Below are positions 25,801 through 39,967 of a stretch of DNA of 64,000 nucleotides, one piece after another. The stretch spans positions 62,001 through 126,000 of the forward strand of contig VXCM01002570.1 in the NCBI GenBank assembly GCA_014773175.1, written 5' to 3'. Below the pieces are notes generated by a model. It was given only the letters and a program-made list of their open reading frames with translations. It searched no databases and was not told the origin of the DNA. The position numbers and the translations under genes are program-made. The DNA is from Lucifuga dentata. Lineage: Eukaryota; Chordata; Actinopteri; Ophidiiformes; Bythitidae. Positions within the stretch are counted from its first letter, which is position 1. Each line of letters opens with the position of its first letter.

Positions 25801-27868
25801 ACAGCTTCAAAGTGACCAGAGATTTTTGCTTATTTCCTGAATATTAATTACCACCTTTAATTTAATTTATTACAAAATACGGGCTAATACGATAACACAG
25901 CATGATTTATGTTTTTCTTATCGCTGTCATGTATTTACTACAGTCAATAGCCAGCACAGGTTATTAACAGTAGTTCATGTGAGTCAACATGCTATTCTCA
26001 TATTTCATGTTTCATGCAGCTGATTTTACATGTGCATCTCATGTATGAAAAGGAGCCTGATTTGTTTTTCCATAATGGTTATAATTTGCCTACAGGAACA
26101 AGTAACATTTCCATAATTCTTCCTTCATGCAAAAATGTATCTGACTCGACTCAAACTAAATGACTACAAAACTAATTTGACACATGAACTTTGTTCTAAA
26201 AAAACAAACAAACAAACAAAACTCCTGGTTGTATAATATAACCCAAATCATAAAGCTTTCTGATGGCAAAATTACATTTTACAATGACAATGTTTTATAT
26301 ACAGTATAACATGCATCCTGTGCTTCCTGAAGACAGCAGCGTGAGAATAGAATAGAATAGAATAGAATAGAAAAGAATTTTATTTTTGAGCACATGGAAG
26401 AAATTTCTCTNAGAATAGAATAGAATAGAATAGAATAGAAAAGAATTTTATTTTTGAGCACATGGAAGAAATTTCTCTGAGTTATAATGAATTTTACATT
26501 TTACTGTAATTTCTTATTACAAGGAAGTGAAACTTAGGCCACATTAGAATGAGTTCAATTTAAGTTGCAACAGGCTCTTCATTAACCAGCTCCTGGTTAT
26601 ATTATTATAATAATAACAATATTTTCCTGTTAAAACAGACACAAGTGACATTTAAAACCATCATAATTAACATTAACTGGCTCAAAAACATAAATATTAG
26701 CAAACAAATCTACGTTCAAGTGGTGTTTTACAGGGATGATCATATTTTCTAAACATAGAATTAGATGGAATAAAGCACAATCTCACACAAAGATACCTTT
26801 AAGAGATTCTGAATTTTCAAATACTAAACTAAAAAAAAAAAGAAGGTATTCAATAGGTGAACAGATTTTTGCACCTAAGTGTAAAATCTGTTTGCACGAG
26901 TGTTTGTGGCTGTGGACAGCTGTACAGGCTCATTCTGGCTCTCAGGTTCTTTAGCCTGGGCTGAGAAGGTCAGAGGTCAAGCCTCCTCAATAATCCCTCA
27001 TTTCATCGAAGGTGGGATGAACTGTGAATGGGGGGGGGAAAAAAAAAAAAAGCTATTCCATGTTTCCCTGGAATATAAAATGCAATATTTTAGTTCAAGT
27101 GGATTCACAATCAAAGTGAAATATTCACAACATTTATTATTTATTATTAAATTAACAATTTATTTAAGTGTGTTTCGTTATTTACAGAATAAACTAGGTG
27201 TATTTAGAGTGAAGGCTCTTTAGTCTTTAGGGTCATTTACCAATAAACGTTCAGTTTTATGTTGAAGCAGAGAGAAAAATTCATCACCTAAATATCGGCC
27301 TGTTGTGTTTATAGTTAAAGACTGTGTTTCACTTTACTGTCACTACAGGCACAAGGAGCATCTATATCATATTCACACTCATCAATCTGGATAAGTTTGG
27401 AAACTCGTTTGTTTTGTTTGTTTTTTTTTAAAGTTTTACATGTACTTTTATTAAGAATACAATAATGGAAAATAAATCCTGAAAACTGTATTTTCATTCA
27501 AATAGTGCTGAAGTTACACTTTTTATCTGATATGTAAGTCATTTTTAAAGCAATTTTCATAATTTCCACTCAGTTCCAACATATTGAGGTTTTCTGACTT
27601 GAGTCTGAATTTTGTAATTAACACTGCAAAGCAACAACTCATCTCATTAATTTTTGATGAATATTCCAGTTTTTAATTTGGAAACTTGCTGCGCCTCCAT
27701 GTGTGGGTTATTGTGGAACAGACTGAACTGCTGTGCAAAATATGTGTGTTTTATACATATTTACATACACAATCTATGCTCCAAATGTAATCAAAATGGT
27801 AGCCCCCCAAAAAACAAAGCCACATTGACTGAAAGGTCTTTTAATATAGGGATGCAAGAAAACAGCAT
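19817..27868. other. intergenic, low-complexity rich
   Basis: No gene recognised. Contents: poly-A with N at 20235, a CTA/TAA triplet run at about 20431-20469, an N at 21251, poly-A with N near 22490, CA runs at about 23425-23460 and 25214-25232, and an AGAAT pentamer array at 26346-26450 with N at 26411. Two shorter stretches with TTTCTCAAAC-like motifs did not form paired transposon ends. Confidence 0.5.
26346..26478. repeat. (AGAAT)n pentanucleotide array duplicated across N gap
   Basis: Four to five AGAAT units plus unique flank (to ATTTCTCT) occur twice, identically, around N at 26411. This is consistent with an unmerged contig overlap. Confidence 0.88.
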
Positions 27869-28527
27869 AATGGACCATACCACCCATTATGCATGTTTGA
27901 GCCTAATGTATTCCATTTTACACATAAGGTTACTGATAATCATTTCCCAAAGGATAAAACCGTATTTCAGCTTTCGTGATATTTTGCAAAACCTCTTAAT
28001 CTTTCAAAATCAAATATTCAAGTGGTACATCCACCTTAAAAATNGATATTTTGCAAAACCTCTTAATCTTTCAAAATCAAATATTCAAGTGGTACATCCA
28101 CCTTAAAAATCAATGTTTTACTTGCTAATAGTTATGCAACCTTATGAAGTCACGGTTGTTTAAATTTTTCCATAAATGCAGGTCTTCTTTTGGGACTATA
28201 TTCCCCAGTGGAGGCATACATTCACTCCACGCTTTTTATTGTGCTTAAATACTAAAATTAGGTAACTTCTAAAAAAAAAAAAAAAAAAAAAAAAACCTGA
28301 ATATATGTGTTGTTGGTGATGATGGATTACCTACCCCAAAAACGTTTCAGGTATCAACAAGTTGATTTTAATAGCAGAATGAACTGAAACAAAGTGGAAG
28401 GTAAGAAAAAAAAATTAACTCACCGTTCCAATCGTATGCTTTGGGAAATGATTGTCAATAAAGTTACGTGTATGAAAATTGAATATATTAGGCTCAAACA
28501 TGCAAAATGGGTGGTATGGTCCTTTAA
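27869..28527 (-). mobile_element. TTAA-flanked foldback MITE, copy D (reverse)
   Basis: The left end is degenerate (AATGGACCATACCACCCATT); the right end GGTATGGTCCTTTAA is intact. N at 28044 is flanked by an identical 66-bp duplication (27978-28043 and 28045-28110), and an A run of about 25 interrupts the middle. Confidence 0.86.
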
Positions 28528-29570
28528 TCTAAATTGTTATGTTGTCTGATGCTTTTTAAAGATTAGTTTAGAGCAATAATGTTTGTAAATAAAACATCAA
28601 TCTTTGAAAATTGAACCCTTCAGTTATATTTTCTGGTCAAACATTGTGTTTTAATGTTTTTAATCTAAAACTGAACCTCAGCAATTAGGTATAAGATTAT
28701 ACAAGCAATTTACAGTATGTTGTCAAAAATGACTGATTGGGCCTTTAACATATCACACATACATGTGAATGCATCATATTACAGGCTCTGGCCCATCTTT
28801 AATAAAATACTAATATTGATCAGATACAAACTCTTGTCAAACTAATATCAATTTAACTTTTTTTTTTTTTTTTTTTTNTTTTTTTTTTTTTTTTTTGCCA
28901 TGGCTACTGTATTACTTTATTAGGAAAAAAGGAGCTAAATTATCCATATCTCTGTTTCTTCAGGTAATTGCAGCATGATAATGGCCAGAAAGGCCTGACT
29001 AGTGACAAACTGGTAATACTGGGACCTCAGCATCATCCCCACTACTTCAGCCCAGTGCACAGATCTATTTTTACCAGACAGACCCTAAAGCAGGTGCTGG
29101 GTGGATGCAGAGAGCTGACATGTCCTATATTTTCCTTTAGGACATACGTGTCCACGTTGCGTGACTGCTTGTTTCTGTCTCGCTGTCAGAGACAACGCTT
29201 TAGGCACGAGGAGAACAGCAGGGTGAGGTTGGAGGAAACACTCGGTCATGTTGCTCTTTATTCAGAGAGAATGAAGCTTTGTGTTTGTTAAAAAAAAAAA
29301 AAAAAAAAAGNAAAAAAAAAAAAAAAAAAATCTCATCTTGCGGTTCAGTTTCCATTTTCTTTGTAACAGCTTTATGTTTCTGTTGCACTTAAACTAAAGG
29401 GCCTCCACAATGGCTGAAAGGTGAAGCCAATACAGATAATAGGTGAGATAACAGATTGGTTTAGAGATAAGAAAACCCTTGTAAAATATTATAACTTATC
29501 TCTCAAACTACAAAGTCTATACATCTTTTTTCCCATGAGACATTCTGGTCTCAAAAGCTAATGTCCTGTC
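28528..29570. other. intergenic, poly-T and poly-A gaps
   Basis: T tract with N at 28878 and A tract with N near 29312. No conserved open frame. Confidence 0.5.
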
Positions 29571-29589
29571 CACCAATGTGTGTCCCATA

Positions 29590-30302
29590 GGGGGTGGTCT
29601 CGGTCCAATTCCAATGGAACAGTAGAGCGGTTTGTTAGCAGTGGGAACATGATCCGCACTAGTCCAGGACCAAGTACGAAGCATTGTATTGATGTATTGA
29701 TTGATCGAGAAGTGGACAGGGTTGCACGTGTTAAATGCTTAAATCCAACCGTTGTAAAGTTTGTTTTCCATTAGCCGCTTGTCAGGTTTCCCTACTGAAA
29801 ACCATTAAAGACGTTGAACGTAAAACGAACTTTAAACAACATTTTAACCTTTTATTAGACATAGCAATTGAAAGATGCTTTGAAAAGGTCGTAGCATGAC
29901 AATCTTACCTAACACGTCTTCAGATGAACATGTTGAAGGTTAGTGTGTGGCTGTATGTGCTTAGTATGTTGTTCCATTCTCCTGTTCAGCGTCTGAAGGC
30001 AGAACGTCTTCTGAAGGTTTTCCACACATTATCTTCAAGTCAAATTCAGCTTCAGCAGCCATAGTTTGGTATATGGTCCAAATGATGACCATGACTGCAG
30101 TATATTCCGTCTTTGTTCCATATTATTTAGTTTTCCTGGCATAGTAAACGTTTTCCGGATTTATTTTGTTTCTTCCGCCCCCAGTCATTTCTGACCAATG
30201 AGCAGGGCAACTGTTGTCACATGACTTTTGCTGCAATATTTTGGTTTGATTGGATTTTTTTGCTGTGTAAAACTGAACCAAACCAAACAATAAAAGTAAC
30301 AT
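29590..30302. mobile_element. dispersed repeat family, copy 1 (class unassigned)
   Basis: Shares ordered blocks with 49960-50580: GGAACATGATC near the start, TTCAGATGAACATGTTGAAG at about 29919, CCATTCTCCTGTTCAG at about 29974, CCAATGAGCAG at about 30196, CACATGACTTTT, and GAACCAAACCAAACA at the end. The copies are diverged and no coding frame survives. It is probably a non-autonomous DNA transposon, but neither ends nor target duplication could be fixed. Confidence 0.55.
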
Positions 30303-30386
30303 CATAACAATTTAGTCCCTGATTGGTACCAGAAACTGCCTACAGGTCTGAAAACATCCTAAATTCAGCATTATAGAATGTGAACC

Positions 30387-30927
30387 TTAAAGGACCATAC
30401 CACCCATTTTGCATGTTTGAGCCTAATATATTCAATTTTCATACACGTAACGTTACTGACAATCATTTCCCAAAGGATAAAACCAGGTTCAGCTTTCCTG
30501 ATATTTTGCAAGATCTCTGAATCTTTCAAAATCAAATATTCAAGCGATACATCCACCTTAAAAATCAATGTTTCGCCTGCTAATAGTTACACNCTTCTTT
30601 TGGGACTGTATTCCCTGGTGGAGGCATACATTCACTCCACGCTTTTTATTGCGCTTAAATGCCAAAATTACATAACTTCTAAAAAAAAAATCTGAATACA
30701 CATGTTCACGATGATGGATTATGTATCCCAAGAATGTTTCAAGCATCAACAAGTTGATTTTAATAGCGTAACAGAACTGAAACCAATGGTGGTCTGGAAG
30801 GTAGGAAAAACATTTTTAATTCACCGTTCCAGTAGTATGCTTTGGGAAATGATTGTCAGTAACGTTACGTGTATGAAAAGTAAATATATTAGGCTCAAAC
30901 ATGCAAAGTGGTGGTATGGTCCTTTAA
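30387..30927 (-). mobile_element. TTAA-flanked foldback MITE, copy E (reverse)
   Basis: Both ends intact (TTAAAGGACCATACCACCCA and GGTGGTATGGTCCTTTAA) with arms of about 85 bp. An N at 30593 marks a small gap where the segment around TTATGAAGTCACGGT is missing compared with copies D and H. Confidence 0.9.
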
Positions 30928-32974
30928 TGTCCAGAAATAATGTGAGATGAACCTGTTTACAAACCGACAGTCTGTAATGACACATCAGAATTGATTTATG
31001 CAAACAGAATGAACATAGAGTTTCAGTTAGGTGTGACTGGATGATCTCAGTCTGAATATTTGTTTTTTATGGTGGTTCCACATTAAATTCAGGTTGAGTA
31101 CATCTTTCAATTACACACCAGCAGCAAATAATAATTATATCTCATTCAGTCAAGCTATGCAGCAAATTAGTGTCACATGCTTAAAGGCAAAAACTATTAG
31201 CTGGCATTGTTGCATTTCAGGACAGAGCACCGATCATTAAAACTCATGAGAAGTAGATGCATTTATTAATAGGCTCATTATAAAACATAATAAACTGCAA
31301 TTAACCTCTAATCAACCCCTGAATTAGCATGCGAAGGACATTTTTAATGTTGCTGTAGGAGTAAATCAAGTTAATATCATAATTACAAGGACTGAAAAGT
31401 GTTTTAATAATGGGGGCATCTCCTCTGTACACAGGAATCTTCTGTTAGCATGGCTGTGTGATTTTTAGCTTGTTTTTTTTTTTTTTGTTTTGTTTTTTTA
31501 CTTTTCCTATGTTTTATTTTTCCATCTATGCAATGACGGAGCACATCGTCAACACAGCATCCCGGCAACAAGTGTAACATCAGATTTCACCTGGAACCCT
31601 GAATCAGATAAAAACAATACAATAAACTGAAGGAATGAAGAAGGGCCGGTAGAGGTTAGAAAGTGTACACTGACCATTTTGATGGCGTGACACGTGTGAG
31701 GCCCTGTTTCTGTGAACTGCATTCCTTGTGTAGGGAGGCCTCCAGGATAGGGGCTTGCTGCAGTATTCTTGTGCCTGCCTGTTTAATCACATTTAAAGGA
31801 AGCCAGAAGCCACGGCTGCGGATTCTGAGGCCGTCTGGACTGGACTGAGGAGCTCGCATCCGGATCTCACGTCTTCGCCACATAGACACACCCCTCGTCT
31901 CACATCTCACACCACGCAACACCACCGAAACCTGTCTGTCCTCACTTCACCATCTCCTCATTCACATTCGCTCCTCCCCTCTGACTCCACTGCTCCGCTT
32001 CCGTGGCGGATTCCACTCCGGGTCTTCTCTTCAGCATGTTCCCTGCTTCGAAACTAGGTCACTGTTTGCTTTGTATTATTCAGCAACTGGAATGATTGTG
32101 CGGTGAGGGTTCTTGACTGTGATCTGGGTGACATGCAGCCAGGCAGCGGTGTGTAGAGAAAGAGAAAGACTGCCAGACAACAACACACCCCGGCCACTCT
32201 GTCAAGATCCCAATGTTGGCCTTATAGCAGGCAATCAGCCTGTTGGACTGAGTGAAAAGCTAAGTCAGAGCATCCGGTCTGCACTCTCAAACTTAATACC
32301 AGCCTTGTTTGATACCCTTTCTGCCTTTCAGAGATTTTTTTGTCATATTAATTTCCCGAAAAAATAGATGGAGCCCTAATAGGCAATCGTGAGGAGGCTG
32401 AAATGCAGAGAGGTCACAGCGACTCAGGGTCATGAAATGCTTTAACACAAAAGAAGATGTACTGCATATGAAATGAGGCATTTATGCACACACATGCACA
32501 CACTCCTATAAGAGACGAACCCAAACTGAGTTCATCTTGTCCTCACCCCAACTCTTCCTCTGCACAGCCTACAGTACATTGATAAAATCTGTCAGGAGTT
32601 TGGTCTAAATTAAGACATTTGTACGTGCCAAGTTCATATGTGAATGTTTGTGTTTACAGTCTATATGTGTGTGTGCATGTTTGTGTGTGTTTGGCATGAA
32701 GTATTTGCGTCTGTATTCATCCCACAGGGGCTTTAGCCCAGGCTGGGATCCTACCTGGAATGCAGTACTGTTATGTAACACAGAGGACCTCAGATGATCG
32801 CTGATTGAAGCACTTCATGGCGTGTTAGTTTGAACTAGCTCAATCTGAAAATACACAAAAATACACACACGCACAAAGACACCTACACATAGGTTATTGT
32901 TAGTCTGTATGGATGTGATGTGTTCAAAGTTCACGTATCAATTGATGTTCCTTCTGATTCACACTCTCAGAAAC

Positions 32975-33013
<39 letters not shown>

Positions 33014-33015
33014 TC
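32975..33015. repeat. (TTTC)n microsatellite
   Basis: About ten CTTT units in a pure run. Confidence 0.95.
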
Positions 33016-33926
33016 CTAAATATGCCATAATAACGACATATGATGTAAGCTGTAACTCCTTTAATGCCATAGATGAAAAGGCTGAATGCCTCAAAACACA
33101 GACAGCAGGTTTCAAATTGAAATGCTGCCCAGAATAAAGATTTCATATGAGCAGGAATAAATCATCTCCATGTTTCCTGCTGCGGTTCTGATAACCTTTT
33201 CCTTTCCTCATTAACAGATGGAGATCACAGATGTTCCCTCATTCAAATCTGTTGCGGTTTCATCTCGGCATGATAAAAACCCATCAAACAGGCTTTCTGA
33301 TTAACCTTCCCATGGCCATATTCATGTCTTTAACTAATCTTGTCCATTAAAGTATTCAGAGGGTTCAGGTTGTCTAGACAAGCCAAGTTGTGGTGAATCT
33401 TTATCCCGCGACATGTGTTAGAATATATTTCCTGCTTATAAAGAACCACTTCCTTTTCTCCAGTCACATCTAGATTGCAGGAACATTGTGTTCCATTTGT
33501 GATTTCTATAAAAGAAAATGCCTCACCCAGCAGGTTTGAAGGAGTTAATAACAGTGTGTGAATTTAAATACTACAACAACTTTGGCTGCTCTATTAGCGT
33601 AGCTAGCTAGCGCATGAAGAATGACTGGAGTAAGTTGAGGTTATTGCCGAATGTGGTGTTTTATTAACAACCGTGAGCAGTGACAGTTTTTGCGCCCAAA
33701 ACAACAAACAGGCTGTTAGAAAAGCATAATATCATTAGCTTCATGAGTCAGTTGTTAAGTTTTACCACCAGGGTCGAATTGCGATCCTAATTTTTACCAG
33801 GACTTTAAGGTGTTGGTGTTGTATGGCCGGACAAAGATGCTAATGATGCCGGAGGTGAGAGCGAATAAGTCTCCATAATTGTCTGCTGTTCATTGTTTCT
33901 CCACGCCAACAAAATTATGAAAGAAT

Positions 33927-34060
33927 AAAAATTATGTTTGCTTAGTTTAAGTTAATTTTAATTAATATTACATTGTGCAGTGCAAAGGCCACCNAAAATT
34001 ATGTTTGCTTAGTTTAAGTTAATTTTAATTAATATTACATTGTGCAGTGCAAAGGCCACC
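33927..34060. repeat. direct duplication around single-N gap (assembly artefact)
   Basis: Bases 33927-33993 recur right after N at 33994. Confidence 0.88.
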
Positions 34061-36907
34061 AGCCCATTGCCACCGGGAAAAGTCCCCCTCTCCCAATGGC
34101 CAATCCAACCTTGTTTTCTGCCATAAAATAAAATGTAAAAGGTGAGAGAAACACGTCAACATGAAAGCATCACATGGGGAGTCAAAACAGGAAATAAGTA
34201 AGTTTATGGAAAGTAAGGACAGTTTCAGTTTGAATTTATGGCATTATGCAGGGCCGCCCGCAGCTTTATGAGGGCCCAGAGCCAAATGTGTTAATGNCCC
34301 CCCCATGCAAAAAACAATAATAGTTTTAAATTCAATATCCACCCCTCAAAAAAGAGGAATTTTCACTGTACCAGACACAGAGTGGGTAAGCTGACAGTAC
34401 AATCCACACAAAACATTTGGCTTCAATCGTGGCCGTGGGCAGGCTGGCCAGTCCAACTTAGTGTTATTTACTTACTTATTGAAAGTTTTGGACAGTCCAC
34501 TGCCTCTAAAATGATGTCACCTGAAATTTCTCAAGATGTGATTGGCTGAGCTTTTTGAGGACACATTTCCAGATTACTCCGCTGCTCCTCCACAATCCAC
34601 AAGTCCTTCCATCTGGCGTGGATGTCATTAAAAGAACAGAACTTTTGTCACAGTGAGTACACAAGCATTTGTTCACAGCCTCCGATCAGGCAGCAGTCGC
34701 CCACATTGTGTGGAAGTTTATCCTTTTTTTTTTATTATTGTCAGGCATTACTAAACTTAGAAAATATTTCAGCTACCTGATATTTCAGCTAAGCCGATTA
34801 ACGGTTTTCCATAACAAGGTTCAGAGAGGATCATCAACTGTAAATGTGTTGTATGATGCTCCACCATACAGAAGGATATACATCATAATTATTTATTCAT
34901 TAGAAATTCATTATGAATACCAGCTTTATTTCATTTAGCTAAAAAAGCAAAAACTTCAGAAATAGACTTTACACCCTGGTTTTATTGATTTGCCTAACAG
35001 TTCCTACTGACGCTTCGATGTTGGGCTTTTGCAGATGAAAGGTAACAATCGTGAGAGAACATAATGCGACTGCGACTGTCAGTCCAAAGCGTTGGTTCTA
35101 GATCAAAGTATGAGACATGCTAACAACGATTTAGCCAGAATTTGAAATTTAAGACCAAAATCTCTGTTTGATTGCTGCTACTACCAATGTCTAGAAACCA
35201 CCGTAGCTGCATGACAATTGACGTGTCTGCTGCATATTTTTTCATGCTTGTCGTAGTACAATTCATTGAACAATCTCCCATGCTTTTTTATGGTTTGTTG
35301 CAGATTTATCAAAAACTGAGGTAAAAATATGAGTATTATAATGAGCATGAATGGCATTGGGGAAAAAAAAGTGAAATGAAATGATTTTCCAGGTTAATCA
35401 GGTTTTTTAAGTTCCTCAACCTTAACTAACCATTTGCTAACCCATTAGCTAACCTTTTCATTTTAAAAGCATGAATATGGATGTCCTTCCCTGCTGTTGT
35501 CGTAGAAATCCATTTGTCAAAGTTTCACAAAGTTTTCCCAACTTTTATTGCACTTAACCATTACAGAATCCTTTCCTGTCCTCACTCCAGCAAGGACACA
35601 GAAAGTGCATCAGTGGGAACATGCTGCCCACACAGCTGCCTGTCTTTTTCCAAAGTAACACTGTTGCTGGGCTCATTGGTGGGTTTATCTATAGCTGGTA
35701 CTGTTCTCTGCCTCTTCCTCCACGGGGAACAGAACATCATCCTGGAGACCGAGGACATGGCTGTAAAAAAGATGTGGAGAAAGTACTAAAATCTTGGGAA
35801 GCAGCATTTGGCAAATTTACAGAGTGTGATTTAGAATGATGATTACCAGTATGGGATTGTTTTATCATAGATTTGATAACAGCGATGAGGTATATGGGAA
35901 CAATAAAATGATGCAAGCAGTAATGTATGGTGTCATGTGTGCTTGCCTCGCGCTTCTCTTTTGCCTTATCTGAACTGCAGTATCCTATAGCTGCAGAGAC
36001 AGTGCTGACACAGACAGGTCAAACTGTGGCAGGGCTGAACCTGCAGCCACCATCTGCTATGTGCCCTGAGTGGCGTCCTCAGCATCACCCTTAAAGAGAC
36101 ATGAACCATGGCGTTGTTACCCTGCGTGACCCCTTCAGTGGTGCCTCAAGTCAGGCGGATACATATGCAGAGACAAATTTGCACTCACCACACTGCATTA
36201 CATCAAGTACGTGTTACGTAAGGTTGTGGGACATAGGAACAAGCTTGTATATGTTTGCAGACAGAAAACAAAAACACAACGTCGTGATCTGGATTTAGGA
36301 CATAACAATCAATCACAGACAATAGCAAACAAATCCTTTCTTTGTTTTCAGGATTTGAATGCCTTAGCGTTTTGCCCATCATAAAACACTTAAACACTCC
36401 AATAAAAGCTACATTCATGACTAACCTTTGAAACAGCTCCTGGTGAGGTGCATTTTATTCCAAAATGACATTTTAAAGCATCATTCATGCCTGTGGAGTA
36501 TCCTAAATATAAAAACAATATATTAATAAACCACACTCAGTAGCTGTGGTCAGGCAGTAACCTGCAACATGATGAAAGGGTTAAATTTGATGTTGAACTG
36601 CTGCTGTTGCTAATTTTTCTAGACGAGTAATGGATGATAGTGTAATGAAATCACGTTAATCTGGTGAAATGTCACCTCGTTAAGAGCTGATTGGCTCAGA
36701 GGTAGGTGGGGTACAGATATATTTGTGAAACTAGGATGCATTAACCAGAACACGTAGGAGTGTGACAGCACGAAGCCGCCTCTGATCCTTTGACCTTGCT
36801 GCAATCACAGAGGATGTTGCCTAGAAACAGAGAAGCTGTTTATCTCCTCTCCTTTCTCAAAAATGACAAATTGCAGCTATGTGATCGTCCTTGCATGTTT
36901 TGGAAGT

Positions 36908-36947
<40 letters not shown>

Positions 36948-37921
36948 GTGGAAAAGAAAATGTCAGTACTAGACATTCCAGCATATTTTACAGCAAAAGT
37001 CTCTTCACCATGTACTTCTCTTGGAATTCGCCCCACGTTTGTGCCATGAATTTTCCTCACAAAGACCTGATGTATGTGTAGGTTATGGGAACGAGGATAA
37101 ATCCGTGATCTTGAGGCAGGTTTAGTCGTGTAAGAGTTGAAGGTCTGAATGTGAAGCACCGCCATGAATGTTGTTTCCCTTTAAGTGTCCTTTAAATAAA
37201 TTAGGAGGCTAGTTAAGTTTCCAGGACAGCAGGGGATTTACTCAGTAATCCTTCCATCTACCAGTCAAAGCTATTGTGGTCTGCTATATTTTGTCTGGTA
37301 ATACTGGGCTGTACTAATCCTGCATTGTTTTAGTGAAGGCTGACCACTCCTGGGGTAATGTCCAGGAGCAAAACAAAGACTGTGAATGGGACTGTATATA
37401 TAGATCTTTAGCCTTATTCGCACAGAACTATTAATAGGTTGTCTGTTCCTGTGCCTGAATTTACCTTGTCAGTAATATGTAAAGTAAAAATTCCACTTTA
37501 CATTATCCATCCACCCTTATAAAAGACACCCTTGAAAGACAGAGGTCATATTATACGAATCCGCATCTTGATAATTAGGGTCTTTGTCTTTCCTATTTCA
37601 TGGCTTTCTTATGTGTCTTTCTTCTGGTTGAAACCTGTTGAGGCTGTGCTGGGATATTTAAGCGAGAGTTTTGATAGCATTTTCGGTAGAATTTAGCACG
37701 GACAGCCATTTGGAGAAGCAGCAAGCTGACGCAATCGCTGATGATCCTTGTGATTTGATCCGTAAATTTGAGTGTCACATGTGAAACAGAGATATTTTTG
37801 TTTGCAACACTACAAACAGCAACCGTCCAACAGGTTTAGCTACCAGTTCTGAAATATGTTCATCTTGATTATTGCTGTCTCTGTATCTTTGGTTAAAGTT
37901 TGAAATGGGGGTGTTTTTAAA

Positions 37922-38646
37922 TTAAAGGACCATACTGGCCATTTTGCATGATTGAACCTAATATATTAAATTTTCATACAAGTAACGTCACTGACAACCA
38001 TTTTCCAAAGCATACTACTGGAATGGTGAATTTAAAAAAATTGTCCTATCTTCCAGACCGCCACTGGTTTCAGTTCATTCTGGTATGCTATTAAAATCAG
38101 CTTGTTGATACTTGAAAGATAGGTAATTCATCGCCGTGAACAAGACGTGTATTCAGGGTTTTTTTTTTTTTTTTNAGGGTTTTTTTTTTTTTTTGTTTGT
38201 TTTTTTGAAGTTACATAATTTAAGTTAATTTAAGTTACATTTAAGTTACATTTAAGTGCAATAAACAGTGCAGAGTGATCTGAAAATGCTTCCTTGTGGT
38301 GCATTCAAATGCTGTAGTGAAGAACTGACAACAGGAAGCATTTCCATGCTTTTTCTTGCTCTTAAATGCTAAAATTACATAACTTTGAAAAAACCTGAAT
38401 ACACGTCTTGCTTCGCGATGATGGATTACCTACCCCAAGAATGTTTCAAGCATCAACAAGTTGATTTTAATAATGTACCAGAATGAAAGGAAACCAATGG
38501 CAGTCTGGGAAGTAGGAAAAGCAATTTAATTCACCGTTCCAGTGGTATGCTTTGGGAATAATTATCAGTAACATTACGTGTATGAAAATTTAATATATTA
38601 GGCTCAAACATGCTAAATGTGCTAAATGGCCGGTATGGTCCTTTAA
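37922..38646. mobile_element. TTAA-flanked foldback MITE, copy F (rearranged giant palindrome)
   Basis: Both outer ends are intact TTAA ends. Unlike other copies, the left half of the element (37922 to about 38225) is followed by unrelated sequence and then by the left half again, inverted (about 38346-38646), instead of the normal right half. The two arms of about 300 bp are therefore near-complementary along their whole length. N at 38175 lies in a poly-T in the left arm. Confidence 0.8.
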
Positions 38647-39967
38647 GTTTATTAGTCCCCATAGGGCAATTGGGTGTGCAGCATAGGGTACAACATTACA
38701 TGAACAATATAAGACAGTAAAAGGACATTAAAACCACAAAAATCGTAGATTACACCCTTCCTCTCAATGAATAGGATATAATCTCAAGCAATCTGAGGAA
38801 GCCATGGCAACAGCAAGAATGAATAGTGAATAATAAAAATCTTATAACAATATACAATAATAAAAATTAAGTGGCGTCACCATTTAACATCATGAGGTCC
38901 AGTGGTGGACCTCATGAGCACAGCAGCTTCTGGCCAAATCAGCTTCTGAACCTGGAGTGGACCCAATGAGTCCTTGACATTTCGGACTTAGCAAATATGT
39001 AAACTTCCTGTTCCATGCTTTTCTTCAAGCCATTGTATATCAGAACAATGGCAATTAAATGCTTCTTGTTATTCCTATGACGTTAAGGCCTGGGTGAATC
39101 ACTGGGCCGGGAGGCTGCTGGTGAGACTCCAAGGGGCTTCCGTGACAATGCCAGACAGCCAGAGGACACCCTACCTCCCACCTACCACCCACCCACTACA
39201 CACACACACACCCTGGTACTTCAAAGCCTTGCTGTTTTTGCAGACACCCGGTCTGGCTCTCCTGGCTGCCTGAAGGCCTACGCTCACAGAAACAACGGTA
39301 CCACTAGGGTAGCAGCTGCTGTTGTCGCACCACTCTGGTACACCGGAAATAACAGACGGGGCTGCAAGAACTGCAGAACGCTGTGTGCTGCATCCACGCT
39401 GCTGAACAAATGGTCCATCAACTGCTACATGAGAAAAATTCTGTCCTTAACCCATATTTACTAAAGGAATCTGTTAGCAGACAGCCATAAACATTATCCA
39501 GTTATGAGAAACCCACTTAAGATGCTTGGCTCACGCCCATATTAAACAGCTTGGAAACTTCATTCACCAAATAAGACTTTACTTGAAGTTTAGCCAGTTA
39601 GGGGATTACTCTGTCCATTCACATCTTATCACTGTGCCATTTCAGAAATACAGTGGTCATCTTTATTTAATGTTAGACAAGTTGTACCATAACCCAATAA
39701 ATACTGGAAAAACCTCCATCCCTTGCACAGGCTAAGCAGGTAAAGAGAATGGAGGGATGGGTGGAAGTTGTGCCCAGTGCAATGCTAGCTCCAAAAAGTT
39801 GTTTCATGCACAGTGCCAAATAATGCAGTATGCATGCATTTATGTTCAGTGCTGATACAGGAAGTTATTTACCTACATAAAAATATAAGGGTGTGGAGGT
39901 TGGGGTGAAGGTTGCTGGGTCACACTGGCAAAATCCTGCCATACCAGTACTGAAAACCCATGGTCCT
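38647..39967. other. intergenic between MITE copies F and G
   Basis: About 1.3 kb. A short CA run near 39198; otherwise nothing recognised. Confidence 0.5.

Larger units (their letters stand above)
30928..37921. other. intergenic, nothing coding recognised
   Basis: About 7 kb with no convincing gene. Contents: a TTTC tetranucleotide array (32975-33015), a direct duplication around N at 33994, an N at 34297, a poly-T tract at about 36912-36943, and a relatively GC-rich patch at 31640-32060. An open frame at 35481-35789 encodes a short hydrophobic stretch, but it resembles no family I know. Confidence 0.5.

Noticed and set aside
35481..35789. 102-residue open frame with a hydrophobic segment
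   Set aside because: No start context, splice partners or resemblance to a known family; composition is what an AT-rich intergenic frame can give.
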